64,000 nucleotides of DNA from Myoxocephalus aenaeus (GCA_038501785.1 JBAMJR010000097.1:551001-615000); one strand, 5' to 3'. Counted from the first letter of the stretch, positions 47,001-61,832 are shown. Notes: generated by a model not told the origin, from the letters alone. Numbers and translations are program-made.

Positions 47001-50000
47001 CCTTTGTGCCCTACTCCTGGAAGTTCAAGGTCCTTTTCCACCAGTTCGAGATGATCTGGGCGGCAAATCAGCACAACTGGATCGACTGTTCCACCAAGCA
47101 GCAGGAGAATGGTAAGGAAGGAGGTCTCAGACTCAAATAGTCCAGCTGACAGTTGAGCTGAATGTTTTATTAGTTGTTGATTAATATTTTTAAGTGTATT
47201 TATTATGACTAGATGTTTTAAGTATTTCATATATCTTCCTTTAAAAAAATATTTTTCATGCCAAAAAAGTACTTTATGCATTAGACAAATTAAAGGTAAA
47301 GTAAGTAAGACAGCAATGTTAAAGCACTATATAAATTACTTGTTTAGTCAGTCTGATGCTTAATTCCGCATTGAAAGCTCTTAATATCTAATATTTCTGT
47401 CACAATGTGCAAGACAACAAATGGACAGATACTTCTGTGATGTTAAAGAAAGACAGTAAAAAAACAAACAAGCATTACAAAACCACACAAAGCAAACACC
47501 AGAATTTATTTTTATTTTCTCAAAACACCGCAGAATTCTACAAATGAATTATAAAAAAATATACTTTTAAAGTAAAGCACACAATACAAAAAAAAGTGAA
47601 AACACTGTTAACTTTACCTGGATAAAATCCTTTATAATATAATATAAGTGGGTGATAAAGTAGTTTTGCAGTGGAACTAAACTACACTAAACTAAATGGA
47701 CTTCCTGTTACATATGTGTTTAGCATAAGCATTAGCACTGAGGCCAAATCTTTTTTTTTTTTTACACCAATGAAAAGAAAATTCAGCCACGAAAGGAATC
47801 AATGACTTAATGCCTCTTGAGCGCTGGAAGCAGATGGCCGTGACAGGATACTTTGACTCTATTAAGTAATGATATATTGTGCATACAGTACATACTCCAC
47901 TTAATCCCAGGGCAGACTAATCAATTGCATTATTGATCTCCTGTAGTGTACCTTGCGGCGTGTGGCGAGACGCTCAATATAGACTTCACTTTGCCTTTCA
48001 ACGAGTTTGTTCCCACCACCTGCAATACCCGCTTCAGCTTGAAGGTGAGCCATGCTTTAAGTGGATATGATTTTATGTGCAATTGTGAAGATTTGTCTAT
48101 CCTACTGGTGTGTGGCATGCTGTTTGTTTTCATATTGGTTGGATGCTTTTGTATTTCAATGCGCCAGTAGATTTGAATGCTTTGACGCCGACTATGAATA
48201 TGTGTGGGTGAATGCTCTTATACACATAAATATATATTTGTGTGTGCTTCGTCCTCTTCAGGCGGAGGATACAGACATGCGACTCTCCCTGCCAGAGTGC
48301 CACCCGAGCCGCGACCCCCTCCTCACCGTGGCCAAAGAATACCAGAACGTCAAGCTGCCCCCAGACATGTTCACGCCGGGGGAAAACCAAAGCGCTCCCC
48401 CTCCCAAAGCCACCAAGTCCCGCTGGAGGAACATCACCCACGCAGAGTGAGTTTACCCTGGGAGTTATTTCTATCTAGTTGTGGGGAAGAGGAGGGGACA
48501 AAAGTGTGTTAGCAAAGAGCCGGATGATTCATCATCGAAACGCACTGACTCACATCAATCTGAGTTAGTAGGTGGTAATTTCAAAGTAAATGTACCACTA
48601 ACCTTCACTCTTTATGCTTTGCTTGGTTCAATAGTTGCTTCCTCGCTTGGTTTGAAGTGAGATACTATAGCCTCTTTAACAGGGCTTTTTTTTTGTTTGT
48701 GGTATTTTAGATAAGAGGTATACTATTTTCAAAGGTCTTATAACAATTTGTTTATTTCCTTTTAAACCCTTTATCATGTATCAAACACTGTTTTATTTTG
48801 TATTTGTCATGGTCTGTAGCCCTTTTTGAAGAATGTTGCAAAGCGTTTTAGGGTCAGGGAGAGTTCAAAAAGATGCGGGACAACATTTAGTAATTGGGGG
48901 AGCATGCATGCATCGTGCTCTCTGTCAACATTTCGGATCATTTCCAAGGAATAGCCCCGAGCCAGACTATACTGATGTAGCACCACTGCGAGAGACCCCC
49001 CTGGGAGGCGACGATCAAATTCTGTCCGGACCGTTGCATTCGGTGCTGCGGAGAAATCAGCCGTGACCCATTCGTTTGTCTCTCGCCCCGACTGTACGGG
49101 CTCGGATTGAACGCTTCATAAAGCGACACGATGTACCGGAAAATCCACTTGAAATGATGATAAACTCGGTACTACGGCTGAACTGAGTGTGTATTTTCGT
49201 TCTCTTTTTCTCTCCTTGCATCAGAGCCGGCTGGGTGGATTGCTGGAGCGTACCCAACTTCTTGCTCATCATTGACTACACTTGGCACCCCATTTATCCC
49301 CAGAAGGCCGATGAGCAGCTCAAACAGTCGCGTAAGCTCGCTTGCTTCAGTGTCAAATTCCTTTTGCTGTTCGTTCTAAACCAGCCGTCTTTCATGTCTT
49401 CGCTCAGTCGGCCTTACTTACGCCTGTACCGAGCTGTTTTTACATGGCGTTTCCCCCCCCCCCCCACTAACTTGCCTGTGATTTGCGTCTGAAGTGTCGG
49501 AGATGGAGGAATCCATGCTGTCAGCTCTGCGTCCCCCAGAGCACACTGGGGTGCATCACAACGCTCAGCCGCGCTACACCTCCACGTCTGCCTCCGCCGC
49601 CCACAGCCGGATGCCTGCGGACCCCACGGAGCTCCCCCCCGACAGACTTCACGTGGAGATGGAGATGTCCCCAGATTCTCAAATCATCCTCTACGGGCCT
49701 TTGCTCCGAGCGCTGATCTCCATCAAGGTACGGAAATCTTGCCATCCGTCTCCGATAACAGAAGTCTGGGTTTCCGTGGCACCGCTTGGTAATCCGTCCT
49801 TGGGCGTCGATGTTTTGCACTCAACGTAATCAGGAGGTCATTGAAATGGTGTGGATGCTCGATGTAGAGTTTGGAGGAAAGCATTGTTGTTGTGTTCGCG
49901 CAGGAAAACTATTTTGGTGAGGACGACATGTACACAGACTTTGAGGAGGCGGTGACCAGCCCTGTGTTGTCCACCTGCACCTCCTCGGGCCTCGGTTGGT

Positions 50001-51484
50001 CTCCTCTGGGAATGGAGGACGGCGAACAGAGGGAAAACTCAAACATACATCCCCTGGACCTGCGCCCCTGGGACATCACCGTGCTCATCAACCTCTACAA
50101 AGTCCACGGTCGACTGCCGATGGTAAAACCGGTGACCGGCTAATAGTTCACTTTGATCGGTTGGATTTCCTTTTTATTTTTTTTAAGAGAGAGAGAGACA
50201 TCAGTGTCAAAGTTTAGCAAATTGGGTTACGATCAAAGATTATTACACAAAAAATGTATGTGTTTCATTACCTTGTGCTCTAATGTAATAGGCATGAAAG
50301 GCATGCAGCAGTAAAGATATTGGAAACATAATAGATATAATAGAATTTATCATATATAGAAATAGAATGAGGGATATGTGTAGATATACATTTCATTCCA
50401 CTTTATTTACCGTCATTAGTTTCCTGGCTTGCAGTGGAATTATCTTTTTAAAGTTTGTGTGCGTTATGTTATGTATATGAAAACGACGTGATGCACGACT
50501 CCTTATATTTCCTCACTTGCTCGGTGCCTCCAGCACTGCAGCAGCGAGGGTCCCGAAGGTCCGTCCGGCTTCTTGGAGCGGCTCTGTTTTGAGATGAAAA
50601 AGGGCTACAAGGAGACGATGCTTCAGCTGCTCCTGTCTCCCATTCACATATTCATCAGTGACAACTACCAGGTCAGAAACACAGCTGCATGTTATGTCTG
50701 ATGTGATGTTCTGCTTATATGGCTCCATATAGTGCAGTCAGATTAATTAAGTCCAGATGCTTGTAATACAAACCTCAACTATGTTGCAATTCTACAGAAG
50801 CCCTGAGAGAAAGAAAAAAATATATGGTGATTTAATTTTTGAGTCTCGTCTAAACCGTTTTCTTTCCTGTGTTCATGATTTATGAAAAGGTCTCTCAGGG
50901 TTTCCGTACACCTCTCATGAATGAGAACAATTAAAACACAAACAACTGCTCTTTAATCTGGCAACTAATGTGGTGACTCAGTCCTTGGAAAATACCCTGA
51001 ATGAAGCTTGCATAATCTAAAACCTGCTTTTCACCAGTCACATCCTTCCATAAGCACCTGCATATTGTATAACCACACCGGATTGCTAAGCTTTAGCCCC
51101 GAGTTGGATCCTATTTGCTGCTCAGAGTGAATATGTTTCACTAATCCCTGACAAAGCACGTGGATCCTTCATCTCGCGCCTCTACGGAGAATACAAGCTC
51201 AAACGTTGTGTGTGGCATGAGCAGGGATATTACGGAATTATGTTTTACTATTATAAGATGAAAAACAATATTTGCGTGCGTGTGTGCGCATTCGTTTTCT
51301 TGCCCACAGCGTCCCACAGCGGACGGGGTTTTGAGGGACGGCCACCTGAGCCTGTCGGGCCTGCAGATGAGGGCCCACGCCATGTTCTCCGCTCAGGGCC
51401 TCACCCACGGCAACGACACGCTGGAGTATGCCTGGCTCATCGACATGCAGGCTGGGGGGCTCACCGGCAGGGTCACTGTTCCAC

Positions 51485-51537
<53 letters not shown>

Positions 51538-54500
51538 GCTTACGTCAAAGAGCGATTTGGAAGGGAAGGGATAAATGCGTGCAGCATGAAGATTATGATT
51601 ACATCATGGATCTTTAGGTCAGCTCTGTGTGTGTGTGTGTGTGTGTGCGCGCGCCTGTGAGTGAGTGTGACTGTGGTAAAGTGCTTCTAAAAAAGCTTGC
51701 TTGCACAAACGACCTGCATAGTATAATACGAGCCAACTTTTGTCCATTTATAACGTTCAGTTTGTGTCATACTTTTTTCATACTCTCTGTTTGTGCATTT
51801 GCCCTCGCAGTAAATGTATCCATCGATTGTTTAGAAGCACTAACTGCCCGGCCGCTTTTGTGCGCTTGTGATTATTAGGTGGCCAGTATGATCGAGTGGG
51901 GGGAGACTTTCCTTTTCCACGGGGTGTCCCGAGAGTTCCAGCTGGAACAGCCCAAGCCCTCCGTCATGTGCCAGCATGGCGTCGACCGCCGCATCTGCGA
52001 TGCCAAGGTACAAACAGGCAGTATACGACGGAGTGCTGCACAGCCTGAGCCTCATTTCTCACAGTTTTTTTTTTCTTCATCTGCTGTAGCTCTCCAGCGT
52101 TGGTTTGAACTAGTTAGCGTGTGTGTGTGTTTGTGTGTGAATCTTACGCTGGAAGCAACCGGATCAGCTCATTATGTCTTTTTTGTTGTTGTGAGATTTG
52201 AATGTTGGTCAGAACTGTCCATTGTGAAGGGAAGTGTGCAAATGACATCAGATAATAAAAGGAGACCACTGCGAAGCTTTATCTAATGATGCATGACTCA
52301 GAAAGCCCACTTTTTCTTTATGCTGCTGCAGAGACAGCACAGCCGCTAACGCAAAACTATTGATGTAACACCACACACGGCTTACCGACACAACACCGTG
52401 ATGTATTGAGAGAAAACAAGTCACAAAATGCCTTGTTTGTTTGCGAATACTAACAAGGATTATTTTTTTTAAACTCCGCCTGAGAGCCCTCGTTAGTTTC
52501 CGACAGCAGAGCAGCTGTGGCTACCGGCCATGGAGCGCAGCCAGACTAAATTAAAGATGGCTTCCCTTGCAACCCGCTGAAAAGTTTCTGGTACTAAACG
52601 GGGGTTGTTTTCCCAGCTGAGCTGCCTGCCGGGTCACTGTCGCACATCGGAGGAGCTGAAGTACACCATGACCCGACTGGCCATGGATGGAGTCGACCTC
52701 TTTGTTGTGGAGCATGGCTGCGCTGCCAACATCAAGGTAATTGGCGCCAACTAGTATATATTTATTTATAACACTTGAGCCTCATCTAAATCTATGTCAT
52801 CCGTTTGGTCTTTGGTATGTGTAAAGATTTTTCCTCCCTCTTTTTTTTTATATAAATATATTTTTTTACCTCCCCAGACGGCCATCATTCATGTCGCCAA
52901 CTGCAACCTGCACAACCAGGCAGTGGGAGAAGGCATCAGCGCCGTGGTGCAAGACGTGAACATCCGGCAGTACATTGAACAGCAGCAGCACAGCGAGGCG
53001 GCCAGGCTGCAGCCGGCCGGTCAGGGTCAGGGTCCGGGTCAGCCGCTGGGTCTCGGGCAGCCCGCTCTGCTGCGACGCTCCGTCTGGCTGGAGGCGGGTT
53101 CGGTCAACCTGAACCTCATCACGGCCGACATTGCCCTGGCCGCTGACCATCCGGCCAAATGTGAAGTCCAGAGACACTTTCTGGAGCTGCACGACGCTCA
53201 CACCAAAAGGTAGGAAAACCCAGACCGTTGTGCGTCACAAGCATTGTGGTATTTTTTGTTTATACTTTTGGCCATTATTGTTCACCTTTTTTATATTCAC
53301 GTGGTTTAAAAACAGTGTACAAAAGGAAACCGTCAATGCTGAAACTTGTTTTCGATGTAGAAGTGACTCACTGGCTGCATCACACCTCTGTATAATGAGT
53401 CACAGATGCAGTCATGAGACGCTCAGCTCGTAATGTTAAGCAGGTCTGTCTAAACAAAACAAGATGATTCCTTTTTCTCTCATCGGATCGGCTCATGATA
53501 TGCGATAATCAGCTGTTGGACTACTGTGATAATGAATTCAACATAATTTAAGAGCTCATAAAAGGTCTGCAGGGAACAATTATCAGTACAGATTTTCTTG
53601 CTTGTAATTGGACATGATGTTTCTTATTTCTTCAGCTAATTGCCCTGTGTGTGTGGGTTATGAGAAAGTTTAAAGTGTGTCTGCTCGCACGTTCGTGATC
53701 CTCGGAGTGTACGTTAAAGCAACAACAAAGTCCTGGAAACTAAAGGTGACTAGGAAATAGCCTGTGTTCACTTTTTTTCACAGTCAAAGAACGAGTAGTA
53801 GCCAGTTAAAAGGAGGCAGAGTTTTGAGAGTTTATATTTTTGACGTTGTACTTTGTCGTTATGGCTGGTACTGGGGCAGGATCAGCGAAGAGAAAGAGAC
53901 AGGAATTGACCGTAGAACGTGGCTAACGTTAGCCGCAGTCGTCGCTTTAAAACAAGCGCCGCAGCGACCGACATGCACCAGGCGAGCAACAGCAGTTTGT
54001 TCCTGCAAAGAAAGTATTATTATTTTTTTAAGTTGCGTCTTTGTTTTACTTGCTTCCAAAAGAAATGCACTGCGCTAGCCAGATGATGACACAAGACGGT
54101 GGTGCTCATCGGAAATGCAGTCTTCATTTCATGACAATACTACTGCTTTTGTCTCCAGGAGTTAAAACACACACACTACCGTTCAAAAGTTTGGGGTCAC
54201 TTAGAAATGTCCTTATTTTTCAAAGAAAAGCACTGTTTTTTTTTCAAAGAAGATGACATAAAATTAATCAGAAATACACTATACATTGTTAATGTGGTAA
54301 ATGACTATTATAGTTGAAAACGTCTTGTTTTTAATGAAATATCTACATACAGTAGGTGTATAGAGGCCCATTTCCAGCAACTATCACTCCAGTGTTGTAA
54401 TGGTACATTGTGTTTGCTCATCGCATAGAAGACTAATGGATGATTAGAAAACCCTTGAAAACCCTTGTGCAATTATGTTAGCAGAGCTTAAAACAGTTAT

Positions 54501-57500
54501 GCTGGAGAGAGAAGCTATAAAACTGGCCTTCCTTTGAGCTAGTTGAGTATCTGGAGCATCACATTTGTGGGTTCCATTATACTCTCAAAATGGCCAGAAA
54601 AAGAGAACTTTCATGTGAAACTCGCCTTTTATTATATATATCTATTCCATGCGAGAAATTGCGAAGAAACTGAAAATGTGTCTGGGTGACCCCAAACTTT
54701 TGAACGGTATTGTATGTATAAAAAGAAAGTTGCTCTAACAGAAGAAAAACCCAGGTATTAAATGATTATCAGCTAGTGACTAAGAAAGGGAGACTAATGC
54801 AACATGTTATCTACAGGAGCTTGAAAGTCTCACAGGCGTACAGACAACTCCACCTTCTGCTTTGACCGTCTCTCCCTTCACCCTCCTCTCCTCAGACTCT
54901 GGTTCCTGTGGCCAGAAGAGGCTGGCATTCGCAACAAGCGCAGCAGGAACCGCTGTGGCTGCCTCGGAGGCTGCAGGTTCTTCGGAGGTACCAACATGGG
55001 CCTGGACTTCTTCAAGCTTGAGGAGCTGACGCCGTCCTCCTCGTCTGCGTTCTCTTCCTCCAGCGCTGAGCCGGACATGTCTTACGGACAGTCTTTGTTA
55101 CAGCCGGGCGAGTGGATTATCACCAAGGAAACTCCCAAAGTGGATGGTATGCATTTGCAAACATTTTATGTAGATTTCCTGACACCATCCCCAGAGTTTT
55201 ATTTTTATTTTTTTAGGGTTTTTGTTTTGTGGACCCCAAGCAAAATTCTAAGTAGTTCATATCCACTATGTTAAATTCAGCCATACAGGGACCGCTGGGA
55301 GTAATATTGCAGCTCTTATTTTATGAAGGTGTTCATTACATATGAATGTTTGATCATATATTGAGATTTGTTATCGTTTTCTTGTCAGTGTAACCAGCTC
55401 CCTAATTAAAAATATAGAATGAATGCATCATACAGAAGAAAAAAAAAGTACATGTCTGGAAGTATCGAGGTTGATCAACCAAATGCATGTTTTCTTAGGG
55501 AGAGCTGTCGGACTGAAGACGGACACTCACTCGCCTTGCCTGCCTCCTGAGCTGCCTGAGAGGCGTGGCCAGCAACACCTCAGTCTCCAGGTGCCCCAGC
55601 GCTCCCACAGCTCCGCCTCGTCCTCTGAAGAAAATAGCACCTCTAGTGCCGCGTTGCCCCTGCTGGCCGGGGAGAGGGACACCCCCTCGCCGAGCACAGA
55701 GGACCGCATGTTCCCCATGAACGGCAAAAGCCCTGCTGAGTAAGTAACATCAAGGTTATATGTCGCAGCATGTGCTGTAGGAATCTCTGGAAGGAAACAC
55801 AAGCCGGGTTTTTAGCAAGGGTGTAATTACTCTAAATTTGTATGTCCAAATGTTCTCCTCTCTCTGCGCAGCACCCTCGGGGAGGTTCCAGAGGTGGTCT
55901 CGCCGGTCTCGCCCAACAGCTCCCAGGACCGCTCCTCAGTGCGCTCACCCCTCTGCTCCCCGCTCAAGCGGCAGTCGTCCGTGCAGTCCGGCCGACTGGG
56001 CAGCACCAAAAGCCTGTCGGCCGCCGTCTTCGCCGACAAGCCTCCACCGGTCCTGTCCGGAGGCGTCCAGTTCAGCAGCGATGTTTCCCGCAGCGACGAG
56101 AACGTCCTGGACTCCCCGCGTCAGCGCCGGAGCTACGGCTCCTTTCCCTTCACGCCGTCGGCGGACTCAAACACCTTCCACCAGTACCGCTCGGCGGACT
56201 CCAGCATGTCGGTGGCCGACAGCGAGGCCTACTTCTCGGCCGCCGAGGACTTTGAGCCGATAAGCAGCGCCGACGAGGGCCCGGGGACGTACCCGGGTCG
56301 CAAGAAGAAGAGGAGGCAGCAGATGCAGCAGATGCAGCAGATGCAGCAGCCGCAGCAGCCCCCGTACCACATGGAGAACTACAGGTCAGCTTGACTGATA
56401 ATGTAATGGAGAGAACATTGAGCTCCGCCTCAGTGGAAAAGTTCTCAAAGTTAAAGGGTTGGGGAGGACGGTCAGATCAAGTAGAAGCGCGGGATTAAGG
56501 TGATGTTAGAGTCTAGACCGCTCACAGTAACCATAAGCAAGTTGTGACTTGTGCTGCTTGAAGTGTTACCCTTTTAGATAACAATATAGGGGCCATTCTG
56601 AAGGATTTATGATTTACATTTTAAGACTGTGATGAATGCTGTGTTTCATAAAGTGCCCGTTCCCCCTTTTGAAAGGGATGTTACTGTGAAACATATTATT
56701 GTTATTACAGCGTGGGGAAAAAGGAATTACAAGGTCTTTAACGGCTTTACTTGGAAACCATTGCAGAGCGCCAAATGACTTCTGACGACTCGCACCTGAC
56801 ATCTTTGCAATGATTGCGAAAGTCTTTATGGCACAACATGAGCCGGAATGCATAAACGTTGTTTTATGGTTGATGCCCAGCAAGTTTTGCATTTCATCTC
56901 GTTAAGCAACTTTCCCCCGAAGCTGAACATGTCGCGGCTTTTTTCATTTTATTACTCGTGATTCGATCATTCAAGGATGGATGTGATCTGGGAGGCCTGT
57001 GGCAAATGCGATGTTTGATCCATGGGCGGCCACTTAGTGCGGCTGTGTTTTTGCAAATTGGATTTCAGTCTTGCTCTGCAAATACCTTGTCATCTTTCCA
57101 TTACCCCGAGATGTTCTCACATTGATTGCGACACGCTTTTTGATTGATGCAGCCGCCACTCCAACACAAATAATCAATTTCGGTCTGGTGAAAGGTTTCT
57201 ACTGATACAACAAGCCTGTTGCAACGTAAGGCTGAATTCGGGAACCGTACGATCCTACACAGACAGGAGCTGACATCAATTCTGGCTGGTCGCCATTCTT
57301 AAAGGGATAGGCCGGATGTTTTGAAGTGGAGTGGTTCCAGGTACTTATCTTATATTAGTCGGTGGCTCACCCAATGTTGGAAGAAACAGATGTACAATGT
57401 ACCACTGTGGACCGGGGGCAGCAGCAAAGCGTATTTCAGCCGCCTAAACAAATCAATATCAGTTTAAGTGCACCCGCTATATTTAGAATATTTTCACCGC

Positions 57501-60500
57501 TTCACCTTGTTCTCAGACAGCTCTTTCCAACAGGGAACTGAAGCTGTCATCTATGCTTTTTGTAAAAGCCACAGGAGTCCCTTGACAAAAGCAGTAATTT
57601 TACCGAGCAGAACACCGGAGCCTACCGCCGTATCGATCGGTTAGTTTGTCTGTGTTGTATTGTGTGGCTGATGTTTTTAAGGGTTAGTTGGGATTGGATG
57701 AGAGCGTTAGCTAAGTGCTAGCTGACAGCAAGGTGTGTGAACATATGCAAAATATAGAGCTCACTTTAACTGCTATTGATTTTCTTTGGTGGTCCTTTTT
57801 TAGGTGGCTAAAATACAGTTTTGCTACTTCCCCTATCCACAGCAGTACATTGCTTCAATCCCGTGCTGGGACTCCTGTCAGTTTCTCCAAACTGGGGGCG
57901 TTCTGACCGCCGTCTACTGTAAATAATACACTGGCTATGGATACGTTCCTCATACAACCTCCAATCAAAACATCCCAACTGTCCCTTTAACAGCCGTCCC
58001 GTCCTGCCATTCGAAGGAAATGCATATCATAAGCTATTAAACGAAACGTCAATTTAGTGCAGCAAAAGGTCACTAAAACATTCATGCCTACATTGGCAGT
58101 TTGTTTGGCTGTCAACCGGCTTAAACCGCACCATGACACATTCATTTGGTGCCCGTGTGTAAATATCTTTACCCTCCCCGCCCAGCCGGAGCTCCATCTA
58201 CCACAGCGTCGAGGGCCCCCTCACCTACGTCCTCAACGGAGATCTGATCACCGAGCCGCGCCCCCTGCCCATGCCCCCGATGCTGCCCCCCGCTGCCGCC
58301 CCAGCCCCTGCCCAGCCACACATCCCAGGCCTCCTTTGTCTCAGCCCTGGCCATGGAGGAAGAGAGTTCAGTGGAGACGGAGAAGACGGCCGAACCCGGC
58401 GCCGTAACCCGCCAGCCCCACGTCATGGCGTGCTACCAGAGCTACCTAGCCCACTACCAGGTAACGTTACTCTATGAATGCAGATATACACTCAAATACC
58501 TCTGTCTGCATGTCTACAGCGTTACTTTGCTCAATGTTATGCCTCCATGAAAGCATTAACTGTATTTATACCGAGCCTGTTTATTTTCACTGCTGTTTTT
58601 TTGTCCAATTAAAACACTCTCTACTCCGCCTCTGCCAGGTCTCAAATTGGTCCGTCAAGCAGCCTACCAATAAGAGGACCTCAAAGTCGTCTCTGCACCG
58701 CCCCTTAGATTTGGACACACCCACCAGTGAGGAGAGCGCCGCCTCCTTTGACCAGCTCTCTGTTCCCAGCTTTAAGGTCTTTTGACTAATTACTAACAGT
58801 CTTTGTGTGCATGTAGCGAGGTAATCAGCATGTAAATACTGCAGTTAAACTTCCAGATGTTTGCCTTGGTATTGGTTGTTAAAGTGGTTAAATGATTTGT
58901 GTCCATCCCCAACACACCCAGAGCATCGGTTTTAGGGTTTAACGTTATCTTTAACATTTCAGGTGATAAGGCAGGGCCTCTCAGCCAGCTCTCTACTGGA
59001 CAGAGGACTTGAGCTGATGGGAGAGAACAACAGGTATTTAAACCACATTGTTTTTCACCCAGTTCATCCTTATGTAGTCTATTTAGTAAAAACCTATCCT
59101 CTCAAGAAAGTATTTATTTGTATATTAGTATACTCAACAGCACCCAAAGTATGTATTCCTTCACACTGTCCTTTCAAGTGGCAACTTATGCTGTCTGTTT
59201 TTATTTTTTATAATATATAATGTTTATCAGGGATTGTGTCTTTGCACATCCACAGTACACCATATACGCCACTGGACAAGAGGGCCATGGAGAACACGGA
59301 TGAGGACACAACGACAGACGACTGGACTCTGGAGCAGCCCTTAGCTCAGACCAGGACCACTGCCATTGTGGAGGTGAAGGGAGCCGTCAATGTGGTGCTC
59401 ACGCCCCTTGTGGCTGAATCCCTGGACAGGTAGTAACTCTGCTTCATGTAGTTTTTATTTTTAATTTAATTTCATCTGTGTGTGTTCTTCAAAGGTATAT
59501 TTCAGAAGTTCTTTACCTTGCCAAAAATGGAACTATCCCTTTAAGCCGATGTGATCCCTGTGCACACTGCATCTTGGATCTGAAATTCAGCCGATGGTGC
59601 TTCGGAGTCGAGTCTCGCTCTTGGTTGTCTACCAGCGGGGCTCTTGTTTGCCAAAGGCTAACCATGCTGGCTTTACGACGGCCTGACGAGCACTTAGCTC
59701 TTGGCTGGAGCGGTGTGGAGATGTAAACTGTAGCTTGAAGGTTAAAGAGAGGCCAAACTTCAAGTACCGTCATCGTAAATTTGATTACGCTTGGAAAGGG
59801 CAATTTTTATACCAGAATCAGTTCTGATGGAACAGTTTTTCAGATATATTCATAGTTTTATTACGAAGATATTTATAACCCTATGAAATGCTATTGTTTT
59901 ACAACAATTGTTTACAGCTTTCTGTCTGGTTGGTCCTTTTTTTAAGGTACATCGAATCCATGGTCCACTTTGCCAGCATCCGTCATCCTGCAACCATTCT
60001 GGATGACCTGCATGGGAAAGTCCTCAACGAAGCCTATCAGATCAGCAAGTCCACAGTCACCGAGTCCGTAAGTCCAACAGTGCACAAAACAGAGCTATGT
60101 CGCTCGATGTGTCGATACTGATTCATCATGACGGAGGTTTCGGAATGTTGGTTCTAATGTTAGTCGATTCAAATCGGAGGGAAAGCTGTAATTCCTGCAG
60201 AAAATGTGTCACTCGTTATTTATTAATAGTATAAAATAGGTGTTTCTGTTCTAAATGTTTTAAGCAATTACTGATATTGAATGGATGGATGGATATTCTA
60301 AATGGTTTTGAGGTTTGACCCGAATCAGCTTCCCAATTTAAAAGTAGCTTATGTTGCCTGATGAGATGTTTTGGATCTGGATCCACACAGAGCCAAACAG
60401 GCAAGCAGGAGCACAAGCTGTCCAAGACGGAGGGCACGACCCCCGGCTCCCTGAACATCACTCACGGCCAGACCGACCTGTCAGTCAAACCGGATAATGT

Positions 60501-61832
60501 GAAAATCAAGGGCCTCCAGGCCAACGTCTCCATCCCCAAGGTAAGACCCGTGACCCGGAATAATGAGAGGCCAGCTAACTGTGCCCCGACCAAGAGGGGT
60601 TCAAGAGCAAGCACAGAATCCTGAGCCTCGCTTTAGATCGCTTTACATTTAAACAAAGAACATACAATGTTCAACAGTTCCTCCTATGAAATGTAGCATA
60701 TACTGCGCCATCAAAACCATTCATGTTCTTCAGTTTTCTTTTTATCCCACTGAATGGAAGTAAAGTCTTTTTGCACAAGTGAATGGGTATAAAATACACT
60801 TTTGTCATTTTTAACTCTTTCTATATTGATTTTTCTATCGCAAGCTGTATATCTTCATGTAGAGAATCACCAAAACAATCTTGCAGTTGGGGGGGAAAAA
60901 TAGCTTCACACAGTATATTAATCGTTTTATTGCTGTATTCATCCCAATAGAACAGCAATTTGTCTTTTTTATAGAGTTCTTTGTGGGCAACACTTTCATT
61001 TATGGCCACAGTATCAGGTTTTTTTTTTAAGTTAGAGAACAATATTTTACAACCCAGTGGGGTTGAGTTGTTTATTTGTGTGCTTGTTTTTTTTTTACCC
61101 CTTTTTATTTTTCTTGCAGGTCAATCTTTGCCTGCTTCAGGCTTCTGTCGAGGAGGGGTCACCGTCGTGCTCCAGTAAGTGCGTCACACACGTGTCTCTG
61201 GTGGCGCTGTGCTTCGACAGGATTGCCACCCAGTTCAGAATGAACAGGTAACGGCTCTCCTCCCTTCCTCTTGTGTCTCTGTGTGGGTGCAATGACTAAA
61301 ATGACAAATATACCAGCTATACATCCTTTAAAATGCCATATGTCACATTGAGTTGAGGTTGCTTGGGATGTCATTTTTTCAAGAGTACTGTTCACTTTAG
61401 AACCAATTCAGTACTTTGGCAATCTCTAGGAATTTGGGAATAATTCACTTAGATGTTTATTCTTCTATTCATAACTTATTCTTATTTCCAAAAGTAGTAC
61501 ACGGCACACGGGCAGCCAAGCTCGAATCCAAACGCACATTTTCGTCCGACTCTTTTTCAGGGGCATTGTGGAGGAGACGCCCAACACCTTGGAACACGGC
61601 CGGCCGTCCGTCAATTTGGAGAAGTACGCCTCGGCCACCAAAATGCAGCCTCAGTCCTCGGGCTCGCTGCGCTCCAACGCTGGCATCGAGAAAGGCAAAG
61701 AGATCGCCGCCAGGCTCAACGTCCACCGCATCCACAGCCAGCTGAGAGGCCTCGACTCCACAGGTTGGTTCAGGTCTGGTGCACGTCTTTTCTAAGCGCT
61801 GCACTAACCTTTTACCTACAACCTCTTTTTTT

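Noticed and set aside
48785..49190. GC-richer block inside a bltp1 intron
   Set aside because: Not an exon of the conserved protein; no splice-framed frame and no repeat boundary recognised.
53855..54010. Short frame MAGTGAGSAKRKRQEL in a bltp1 intron
   Set aside because: Closes after about 20 codons (stop in GTGGCTAACG). Possibly transposon-derived 5' sequence but too short to support.
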